A stretch of DNA of 64,000 bases from Geothrix campi. Its GTDB lineage: Bacteria; Acidobacteriota; Holophagae; Holophagales; Holophagaceae. Positions 8,844-15,974 of this stretch are shown piece after piece (positions within the stretch are counted from its first letter, which is position 1; each line of letters starts with the position of its first letter). The translations under genes and the position numbers were made by a program. The notes beneath the pieces are model-generated. The model did not search any database. It was not told where the DNA came from and worked only from the letters and a program-made list of their open reading frames with translations. The stretch spans positions 124,001-188,000 of the forward strand of contig NZ_JANHMP010000002.1 of assembly GCF_024609265.1 (NCBI RefSeq), given 5' to 3'.

Positions 8844-10409
8844 TCACGCTTCGCGGAAGTCCTTCGGGGCCAGCCCCAGCTTTTCCAGACGCGAGAGGAG
8901 CGTGGAAGGGGCCAGGCCGGCCAGGGCGGCGGCGCCGTCCGTCCCGGCGATCTTGCCGCGGGTGTGGTGGAGCAGGCGCTCCAGGTAGACGCGCTCCTGG
9001 GCTTCCCAGGTGAGGGGGCGGCCGGCCCGGTCGCTGCCACCCCGGGCGGGCAGGGCGCCGGGGGGCAGGCGCAGTTCGCGCCCCGCCGAGAGGATGGCGG
9101 CGCGTTCCAGGACGTTGTGCAGTTCGCGCACATTGCCGGGCCAGGGGTAGGCCTCCAGCTGCTCCCGCACGGCGCCGGGCAGGTGGATGGGCGGGCGGCG
9201 ATTGTCCCGGGCGAACCGGTCGAGGAAGGCCTCGGCCAGGGCCGGGATGTCATCGGGCCGCTCGCGCAGGGGCGGAATGTGGATGGGGAAGACGCTGAGC
9301 CGGTAGAAGAGATCCTCGCGGAATCGCCCCTCGGCCACGGCCTTGCGCAGGTCCGTGTGGGTGGCGGCCACGAGGCGCACATCCACCTTGCGGGACTTCT
9401 CGGCGCCCAGGGGATCGATCTCCTTTTCCTGGATGGCGCGCAGCAGCTTGGGCTGGAGGTCCAGCGGCAGGTCGCCGATCTCGTCGAGGAAGAGGGTGCC
9501 ACCGTCGGCCAGCTCGAACCGTCCCTTCCGGGCCGAGGCCGCGCCGCTGAAGGCGCCCTTCACGTGACCGAAGAGCTCGGATTCGATGAGCGTCGCCGGC
9601 AGGGCGCTGCAGTTCACCTTGATGAAGGGCCGCTCGCGGCGGGGCGAGAGGTGGTGGAGGGTCTGGGCCACCTTCTCCTTGCCCGTGCCGGTCTCGCCCG
9701 TGATGAGCACCGTGGTCACGGTGGCGGCCACCTGGCGGAGCTGGTCGAGGATGGTCCGCATGGCGGGGCTCTCGGCACGCAGGGGCTCCTGGAGCACATC
9801 CCGCCGCTGGACTTCGCGGAAGTAGCTGACCTCCTCTGCCAGGTTGCGTTCCCGCTCGGCGAGCCGGAGCAGGTGCTCCGCCTGCTTGAGGCCCAGCGCC
9901 AGCAGGGAGGCGAAGACGCCCACGTGGTGCAGCACGCTGTCGGGATACTGGCGGCAGACCATGGCATCCAGGGTCATGAGGCCGAAGGTCTCGCCGCGGC
10001 TGCGCAGGGGCGCCACCAGGCAGCTGTGGCCGTGGGGCATCTCCAGCAGGCCGTGGAAGGTGTCCTCGCCGGGATCATCCTCCTCGAAGGTGGCGGGCTT
10101 GGAGCGCGGCTTGAGGGCGTGCAGGAGGCGCAGGTTCCCCCGGATGGGGATGATGGCCTCCGTGAGCTGGGGCGTGGCCAGGGGGCCCACGGCGTAGGCC
10201 ACCCGCAGGGCCTCCCCTTCGCGGAGCAGCACCGTGGCCAGGTCGTAGGGCACCAGCTGGCCCAGGCGCTCGAAGGCATGGACCACCATGCGCTCCGGCT
10301 CCTCGCCGAGGGTGAGGAGGGCACCGGCTTCCTCCACCAGGCGGGCACCCGTGAGGGCGGTCTCGAGATCCGGCGCGGCCACGGGCACCTCCAGCCTGAT
10401 TCTCGGCAT
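8844..10409 (-). CDS. sigma-54-dependent transcriptional activator, NorR-like architecture
   Basis: 521 residues: N-terminal GAF-like sensor (about 20-190), AAA+ domain (about 210-450) and C-terminal Fis-type helix-turn-helix. AAA+ motifs are Walker A GETGTGKE, sigma-54 contact loop GAFSGA (the usual GAFTGA with Ser for Thr), Walker B GGTLFLDEIGDLP and the arginine-finger region. The GAF plus AAA+ plus HTH order is that of NorR and FhlA-type activators; there is no phospho-acceptor receiver. The ligand is unknown. Divergent from the kinase gene at 10492. Confidence 0.93.
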   Translation of the reverse strand: MPRIRLEVPVAAPDLETALTGARLVEEAGALLTLGEEPERMVVHAFERLGQLVPYDLATVLLREGEALRVAYAVGPLATPQLTEAIIPIRGNLRLLHALKPRSKPATFEEDDPGEDTFHGLLEMPHGHSCLVAPLRSRGETFGLMTLDAMVCRQYPDSVLHHVGVFASLLALGLKQAEHLLRLAERERNLAEEVSYFREVQRRDVLQEPLRAESPAMRTILDQLRQVAATVTTVLITGETGTGKEKVAQTLHHLSPRRERPFIKVNCSALPATLIESELFGHVKGAFSGAASARKGRFELADGGTLFLDEIGDLPLDLQPKLLRAIQEKEIDPLGAEKSRKVDVRLVAATHTDLRKAVAEGRFREDLFYRLSVFPIHIPPLRERPDDIPALAEAFLDRFARDNRRPPIHLPGAVREQLEAYPWPGNVRELHNVLERAAILSAGRELRLPPGALPARGGSDRAGRPLTWEAQERVYLERLLHHTRGKIAGTDGAAALAGLAPSTLLSRLEKLGLAPKDFREA

Positions 10410-10491
10410 TTCGAGACTCCGGTCAAGCTACCGGGAGTTAAACGCTTCGCTAGTCCGAAAGGTATACTTCCCTAGACCTGTAAGGACAAGC
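10410..10491. promoter_or_regulatory. divergent promoter region between activator and kinase genes
   Basis: 82 bp separate two divergent starts. On the plus strand TATACT at 10463-10468 is a good -10; TTAAAC at 10438 is a weak -35 at 19 bp spacing. AAGGA at 10482-10486 is the ribosome site for the TTG start at 10492. No -24/-12 sigma-54 element was seen. Confidence 0.45.
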
Positions 10492-13023
10492 TTGACCCCA
10501 GACGCCCCCACCTTTGGTTCCTACCGTCTGCTCGCCCGCCTGGGCGAGGGGGCCATGGGCGAGGTCTGGAAGGCTCTGGACCTGCGCCTTGAGCGCGAGG
10601 TGGCCCTCAAGATCCTCAAGGATGCGGACGACCTGCGCCGCAAGGCGCTCATCGGCGAAGCCAAGCTGGCCTGCCAGCTCAACCACCCGAACATCGCCCA
10701 CATCTACGATGCCGGGGAGGTGGACGGCACGCCCTATATCGCCATGGAACTGGTGGAGGGCGACACCCTCCGCGCCCTGGTGGGCCGCCCCTTGGAGGGG
10801 AGCGCCCTCCAGGATCTGGCCCGTCAGGCTGCCTCGGCCCTCTCCCACGCGCACCAGAAGGGCATCGTCCACCGGGATATCAAGCCCGAGAACATGCTCC
10901 TCACGGACGACGGCCAGCTCAAGATCCTGGATTTCGGCATCGCCCGCCGCGGCGTCGAGGACCTTCCCCTGGGGCAGACCTCCCATCACATGACCCTGGT
11001 CGAGAGCACCGCACCGGGGTACAGCCAGGGCACCCCGGCCTACATGAGCCCCGAGCAGGCCAACGGCCAGCCGCTCACCGGGCAGTCGGACCAGTTCAGT
11101 CTGGGCGTGGTGCTGTACGAACTCGCCACGGCGACCCACCCCTTCCGCCGACCCAGCCTGGTGGACACGCTCTACGCGGTGACGCGGGACGAACCGAGGC
11201 CCCTGTCCGAGCTCCGTCCCGACCTCCCGCGCACCCTCCAGGATGCCATCCATCGCCTGATGTCGAAGGCGGCCAAGGACCGTTTCCCCAACCTGCAGGC
11301 CCTGGCGGCCGGGTTGGCCGAAGACACCGCCACGGCCAATGTGCCGCACCTCAGCCTGTCGGTGGCGCGGCTCCAGAAGCCCAGGCGCTGGTGGATCCCG
11401 GCTTCCGTGGTGGCCATCCTGGTGGCGGGGGCGGCTCTCGGAATTTTCGTGGTCCGCCGGACGATGGCGACGGGCCTGGGCGAAGCGCGGCGCGCCTCGC
11501 GGGAGGACTTCACCAAGGGGCGGCGGGTGGTGGCGATCCTGCCCCTGGAGCAGCTGCAGCCGGATACGGAGCACGCATGGCTGAGCAACAGCTTCGCGGA
11601 TGCGATGGCCTATGGGCTTGTCCGGCGCGAGGACCTGCTGGTGGTGGACCGCCTGCGGGTGGCGGAGGCCATGAACCAGCTGGGCGACACGCCAGGCCGG
11701 GCTCCGAGGGCCCTGGGCGAGCTGGGGCGCCAGCTCAAGGCTGAGCTGCTGGTGCTGGGCAGCTACCAGGTGGTGGGTGGTCAGCTCCGCATGGGAGTCC
11801 GCGTGGTGGACGTGGCCCACGGGGCCACTCGGCACCAGTTCCAGCTGGACCGGCCCCTCGCGGATCTGCTGAAGCTGGAGGACGAACTGCAGCAGCGGCT
11901 GCCCCAGGAGATGGGCCTGGGCAGCGATTCCGGCGCGCCGCGGGTCCAGGCGAGGAATCCGCGCACGCGGGAACTCTACACGAAAGCGCTTCAGGTCATC
12001 ACGGACGGCAACCAGGACTCGGTCCAGCTGGCCAACTCGCTGCTGCAATCCGCCATCGAGATCGAACCGGACTACGCCCCGGCCCGGGCCGAGTACGCGT
12101 GGACCCTGGCGGAGCTGGGCGCCACCAGGGCTCTGAGCCAGGGCCGGTTCGACGAAGGTCAGGCCCTGTTGCGCCAGGGGAAGGCGGCCGCCGAGGCGGC
12201 CATCAACCTGGATCCCGGAGCCTCTCAGGCCTACCGCGCCCTCGGCTCCATCCTGCTCCGGCTGGGAGATCTGGATGGGGCCAGCCGTTCGGCCCTTCAG
12301 GCGGTGCGTCTCGACCCGGCCGACCACAAGGCCTACGACGTGCTGGCGGATGTCTTCGCCGGCCTGGAGGGGGAGGACAACCATCAGGCGGCCCGCCGCT
12401 ACTTCGAGAAGTCGCTGGCGCTGTTTCCGGAGGGCTGGCAGGCCCACCATCGCTACGGCGTGCTGCTGCAAAACGAAGGTGAGTTGCGGTTGGCCCTGCA
12501 GCACGCGGACCGCGCGGTGGCGCTGCGCCCCGCCGCGGAGTACGCCTACGTCACGGCCGCGGATGCCTTGCTGTGGATGGGCCGCGCGCCGGAGGCCGAG
12601 ATCCGGCTCCGGGCCGGCCTCCGCGAAGTGCCGAACTCCAATGTCCTGCGCAGCCTCATGGCCTATGCCGCCTGGGACCATCAGGACTTCGGGACCGCCG
12701 AAGGATACTTGCGCGAACTGGACGGCGCCTGGCCCGCCGACCACTCCAGCACCCTGCTCTTGGCGGGCCTGAAGAAGGCCATAGAGGGGGACGCCACAGG
12801 GGCTCTGACCCTGTTCGAGGGGTACCGACAGAAGCTCCTGGCCTCGGACCTGGCCGCCAAGAAGCACAATGAAAAGCGAGTGCTTTCCGTGAATCTCTAC
12901 TTCATGGCCCGCACGGCGGCGAAGCTGGGTGGGGCCGCCGAGGCCCGCAACCTGGTGGATCTCGCCGACCGGCTGCATCCGGGCAAGCGCCGGGTGGCAC
13001 AGCAGGATCCGGTTTTCCGCTAA
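10492..13023 (+). CDS. Ser/Thr protein kinase with TolB/FlgO-like and TPR domains
   Basis: 843 residues from a TTG start with AAGGA 5 nt upstream; the longer upstream frame would cross the divergent promoter. Residues about 8-270 are a Hanks-type kinase: P-loop LGEGAMGEVW, VALK, catalytic HRDIKPENML, DFG in LDFGIARRG, and GTPAYMSPEQA. A single membrane helix follows (WWIPASVVAILVAGAALGIF, about 300-322). The periplasmic part opens with a curli/FlgO-type segment (VVAILPLEQLQPDTEHAWLS) and ends in TPR repeats. This design lets an external assembly signal reach the kinase. It ends 4 bp into the convergent PlsC gene. Confidence 0.92.
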   Translation: MTPDAPTFGSYRLLARLGEGAMGEVWKALDLRLEREVALKILKDADDLRRKALIGEAKLACQLNHPNIAHIYDAGEVDGTPYIAMELVEGDTLRALVGRPLEGSALQDLARQAASALSHAHQKGIVHRDIKPENMLLTDDGQLKILDFGIARRGVEDLPLGQTSHHMTLVESTAPGYSQGTPAYMSPEQANGQPLTGQSDQFSLGVVLYELATATHPFRRPSLVDTLYAVTRDEPRPLSELRPDLPRTLQDAIHRLMSKAAKDRFPNLQALAAGLAEDTATANVPHLSLSVARLQKPRRWWIPASVVAILVAGAALGIFVVRRTMATGLGEARRASREDFTKGRRVVAILPLEQLQPDTEHAWLSNSFADAMAYGLVRREDLLVVDRLRVAEAMNQLGDTPGRAPRALGELGRQLKAELLVLGSYQVVGGQLRMGVRVVDVAHGATRHQFQLDRPLADLLKLEDELQQRLPQEMGLGSDSGAPRVQARNPRTRELYTKALQVITDGNQDSVQLANSLLQSAIEIEPDYAPARAEYAWTLAELGATRALSQGRFDEGQALLRQGKAAAEAAINLDPGASQAYRALGSILLRLGDLDGASRSALQAVRLDPADHKAYDVLADVFAGLEGEDNHQAARRYFEKSLALFPEGWQAHHRYGVLLQNEGELRLALQHADRAVALRPAAEYAYVTAADALLWMGRAPEAEIRLRAGLREVPNSNVLRSLMAYAAWDHQDFGTAEGYLRELDGAWPADHSSTLLLAGLKKAIEGDATGALTLFEGYRQKLLASDLAAKKHNEKRVLSVNLYFMARTAAKLGGAAEARNLVDLADRLHPGKRRVAQQDPVFR

Positions 13024-13772
13024 GACCAGGCCGTGCCGCGGGCCTCGGCCATGAGGGTCTCGATGCGGCTGCGGACCTCGACCATCAGGGACTCCCGGTC
13101 GACATGCGCGGCGGGATCCACGGGCTCACCCACCACGACCACGTAATGGCCTGGACGGAGCCGGATGCTGTCTGGCGGAAGCACCTCACGCCCGCCCACA
13201 GTGGCCATGGGCACGATGGGTACGCCTGCATCCAGGGCCAGGGCAAAGCCCCCCTTTTTGAAAGGGAGCATTCCGCCTGTTCGGCTGCGGGTGCCCTCCG
13301 GGAAGATCACCACGCTCTTGCCGCCCCGGATCTCGTTGGCGGCTTCGCGGATGCTCCTGATGGCCCGCTCTCGGTCGCCCCGGTCGATGAAGATGGCGCC
13401 CGCGACCCAGGCGGCCCAGCCGACGAAGGGCAGGTATTTCACTTCCTTCTTGGCGATGTAGACCGCCGGGATTGGCAGGGCGCCGATCAGGACCGGCGGG
13501 TCCATCTGGCTTTCATGGTTGGACATGAAGATGACGGGCTGGCGCCCCTCCCGGATGGTCTCGGGCAGGCGTTCCCAACCCTTGAGGGTGAAGGGGATGT
13601 GGCAGAACCAGGCCATGCCTTTGGCATACAGCGGCCCGATGGTGAAGAAGGCCCGCCTCCGCCCCAGGAAGGGGACGGCCAGCAGGATCCCGATCACGAC
13701 AGCCGGCACCAGGACCATGCCCCAGACGGCCATCACAACCGCGCCCCCTCCCGTGTTTCGCCAGTTGGCCAC
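13020..13772 (-). CDS. plsC: 1-acyl-sn-glycerol-3-phosphate acyltransferase
   Basis: 250 residues with an N-terminal membrane helix (AVWGMVLVPAVVIGILLAVP). Motif I, MSNHESQMDPP, has the catalytic H(X4)D. Motif II lies near AIFIDRGDRERAI, and motif III is VVIFPEGTRSRTG. These acylate lysophosphatidate to phosphatidate in phospholipid synthesis. The gene symbol is by family; paralogues acting on other acceptors are common. Divergent from the small gene at 13818. Confidence 0.88.
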   Translation of the reverse strand: MANWRNTGGGAVVMAVWGMVLVPAVVIGILLAVPFLGRRRAFFTIGPLYAKGMAWFCHIPFTLKGWERLPETIREGRQPVIFMSNHESQMDPPVLIGALPIPAVYIAKKEVKYLPFVGWAAWVAGAIFIDRGDRERAIRSIREAANEIRGGKSVVIFPEGTRSRTGGMLPFKKGGFALALDAGVPIVPMATVGGREVLPPDSIRLRPGHYVVVVGEPVDPAAHVDRESLMVEVRSRIETLMAEARGTAWS

Positions 13773-13817
13773 GACGCCCCCCCGTGCTATTCAAACTAGC
13801 AGTTCCGGAGGTCACCC

Positions 13818-14036
13818 GTGGGCATCACCGAACAGATCCTGACCGATCACGCCGCGCGCAAGGATCCTGACGGCGTCACCTGGTTCACGGCGGCAGACCT
13901 CGCACGGCTGGGCATCCACGACCGGCTCTTCACCATCATGCAGACCGTCCAGCACACCCTCCGCCTGCGGCGCGCGAAACAGGTGGTTGAAAGCCACGGC
14001 TGCACGGACCGGTGGTGCCTGGAGGACACCCACTGA
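13818..14036 (+). CDS. small protein of unknown function
   Basis: 72 residues from a GTG start with GGAGGT at 13807-13812, a strong site. It contains TWFTAADLARLGIHDRLFTI and ends CTDRWCLEDTH, with two Cys that could bind metal or form a disulfide. Looks soluble and helical. No family recognised. Confidence 0.6.
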   Translation: MGITEQILTDHAARKDPDGVTWFTAADLARLGIHDRLFTIMQTVQHTLRLRRAKQVVESHGCTDRWCLEDTH

Positions 14037-14058
14037 AAGGCGATCCCGGACCGGGCGC

Positions 14059-14967
14059 TTACACGCGCTTCAGCCAGCTCTCGCGCCAGTAGAGGACATT
14101 GTTCCGCGGACAGTTCTTGCTGCAGGGACCCTGACAGGTCACGCCTTTCAGAGAGACCGTGTGGGCCAGGCTGATCATCTTCCCCGTCTGCTCCAGGATG
14201 ATCCGCTCGAGCTTGTGCTCGACCTGGAATCGCTTGCCGACGTGCTCGGTCATGCCCGGCTCGAAGGCGAGCCCGCAGTTCTTCCCGTCGGGGTCGAGGG
14301 TGCCCTGGATCTCCTCGAAGCTGCGGACCTCCACCCAGTCTCCAGGCCGGAGTTCGAGGTCGCCCTTCGGATTCTTCCGGTGAGAGCCGGCCAGCGCGCC
14401 GACCTTCCGGAATCCGAACAGCCCGAGAAGGCGGTTGAAGGTGGTGGTGATGAAGATCCGGAGGAAATCAGGAATCGTCAGCTCGCCCCTGCGGATCTCC
14501 GTGAAGAAGTTGGCGAGGTTCCAGCGGGACATGGGTCGGGTGGCCGCAAGCAACTCGGTGGACTGACAGACATACCGGCCCTCCCGCCGGGTGGGGAGTT
14601 GCGTGAGGGCGCCGTCGGAACTCGCCCCGGGTGGCTCTGGGCTGGTCGCTTGTTCCGCGGGGTGAAGCCAGGCCTCCTTCCAGAAGAACAGGCAGTTCCG
14701 CTGGCACTCGTCGTGCGAGGAGCCGTCGCACCGGAGATCCTCCAGGAGGACCGTTCCAGCCATGCGACGGAGTCCGGCACCCTCCACGCAGGTTTTGTCG
14801 GCGTTGCGGTGGACGCTGGCGCGGGTGCCGCAGAACCTCACCATTTCCGGCATGAAGGGCAGGCCCTCCAGCTTTCCATCGGCATCCAGCGTGGCGGCGA
14901 TCTCAGTCGCGCTGCGGATGAGGACGGCTTGGCCCTGACGGAAGCCTTGGGAGGCGGCGGAATTCAT
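14059..14967 (-). CDS. tandemly duplicated Cys-containing protein of unknown function
   Basis: 302 residues made of two copies of one module joined by a middle segment. Module 1 (about 10-104) runs from GQAVLIRSATEIAATLDADG to CQRNCLFFWKEAWL. Module 2 (about 205-300) runs from GDWVEVRSFEEIQGTLDPDG to CSKNCPRNNVLYWRESWL. Both share a V-x-(I/V)RS opening, a TLD-DGK-x-GL-F block, G-R...V, and a CxxxC..N-L-(F/Y)W(K/R)E(S/A)W end. The CDGSSHDECQRNC and CQGPCSKNC clusters suggest metal or Fe-S binding. SH3-like folds are possible. Monocistronic. Confidence 0.8.
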   Translation of the reverse strand: MNSAASQGFRQGQAVLIRSATEIAATLDADGKLEGLPFMPEMVRFCGTRASVHRNADKTCVEGAGLRRMAGTVLLEDLRCDGSSHDECQRNCLFFWKEAWLHPAEQATSPEPPGASSDGALTQLPTRREGRYVCQSTELLAATRPMSRWNLANFFTEIRRGELTIPDFLRIFITTTFNRLLGLFGFRKVGALAGSHRKNPKGDLELRPGDWVEVRSFEEIQGTLDPDGKNCGLAFEPGMTEHVGKRFQVEHKLERIILEQTGKMISLAHTVSLKGVTCQGPCSKNCPRNNVLYWRESWLKRV

Positions 14968-15119
14968 GGGTGATCCGCAGGTGGTGAGTCAGACGCGTGC
15001 GATCCTACCCGAAGGCATGAAACGCACACGCAGACATTGGAGGTGGATAGCAAAGAACAGGCCATGATATGCCCGAACTCATGCCTGCCGTCCACCGCTT
15101 TCCACTCTGCGATCGGGGC

Positions 15120-15836
15120 TCAGGCTTGCGCCACCGCCTCCAGGGCCACGGCGCGCGGATGCAGGATCTGGTTCTCCAGGTAGATGTGGAGGTGGAGATC
15201 CTGCTCCAGGGTCTCAAATCCATCATAAAGGGCGCGGAAGGTCGCACAGCCGTCGGCAGGCACGGTGTAGGCGCTGGTGAGCTCGCGCAGCTCGACCAGC
15301 AGGGCGCCCACGGCCTCATGCTCCATCTCCATCACGCGGATGGGGCTCTGGACGGTGCCGAAACAGGATGATCCCGACTGGCCCTGTTCCATCTGCCGGA
15401 TGAAGGGGAAGAGGATCTGCTCTTCCTTCATCATGTGCGGCATGAGGTCAGCCACCAGGGCCCGGTAGAGCTCGCCCACGCGGCCCAGCTCGGGGTGACG
15501 CTCGCCATGGGCCCGGAGCACCTTCTCGAGCAGCAGCTCGAGGCGGGGCATCTCCTCCCGGAGGTAGTCGTGGTGGGTGGTCACGATGTGCTGGGTGAGA
15601 TCCGCGAGGGGGGCCTGGGCCCAGTCCCGGGGAGAGGGGACGCCGGCCTGGAAGGGTTCGAGGGTCTCCAGATTCTTCAGGACCTCGGCCGGAGCCTGAT
15701 TCGCCACCCGGCAGGCTTCCTCAAGGCTGCGATGTCCGCCACAGCAGTAGTCGATGCCCAGGCGCTCGAAATAGCGCATGGTTTCGGGCCTCGCCATCAC
15801 CAGCTCGCCCACCTTGGTGTTCAGTTCCACGTTCAT
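15120..15836 (-). CDS. ric: iron-sulfur cluster repair di-iron protein (Ric/YtfE/ScdA)
   Basis: 238 residues. The N-terminal DUF542 part (1-55) has the signature GIDYCCGGHRSLEEAC. The hemerythrin-like domain (about 75-235) carries the di-iron His/Glu ligands (IVTTHHDYLREEMPRLE, LMPHMMKEEQILFPFI, MEMEHEAVGALL). YtfE/Ric repairs Fe-S clusters damaged by nitric oxide or peroxide, in the cytoplasm. It stands alone with its own promoter and a palindromic operator, as expected for a stress-induced gene. Confidence 0.93.
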   Translation of the reverse strand: MNVELNTKVGELVMARPETMRYFERLGIDYCCGGHRSLEEACRVANQAPAEVLKNLETLEPFQAGVPSPRDWAQAPLADLTQHIVTTHHDYLREEMPRLELLLEKVLRAHGERHPELGRVGELYRALVADLMPHMMKEEQILFPFIRQMEQGQSGSSCFGTVQSPIRVMEMEHEAVGALLVELRELTSAYTVPADGCATFRALYDGFETLEQDLHLHIYLENQILHPRAVALEAVAQA

Positions 15837-15906
15837 GCCGGCTCCTTGGTGGGGGCCATCCCCGACTTCAAAGATGAGGCCTCTGGGCCGTGAGGAACAT
15901 CACATC

Positions 15907-15958
15907 TTGACTAAAAAGGTCATGTTTTCTTTAATACCTAAAGACTCAGATCCAACAA
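15907..15958 (-). promoter_or_regulatory. promoter with inverted-repeat operator upstream of ric
   Basis: On the minus strand TTGTTG (15958-15953) and TATTAA (15936-15931) stand 16 bp apart. Just downstream, TGAC-N7-GTCA (15922-15908; longer form ATGAC-N7-GTCAA, 15923-15907) overlaps the expected start site, a repressor position. AAGATG directly downstream resembles half of an NsrR box. Sensor identity is inferred only from the target gene. Confidence 0.5.
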
Positions 15959-15974
15959 ATTGATTTCATTGATT

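Noticed and set aside
8829-10475. 548-codon plus-strand frame opposite the sigma-54 activator
   Set aside because: The minus strand has all AAA+ motifs; the plus frame is a composition-driven shadow.
10450-12978. 842-codon minus-strand frame opposite the kinase
   Set aside because: Shadow; the plus strand shows every kinase motif.
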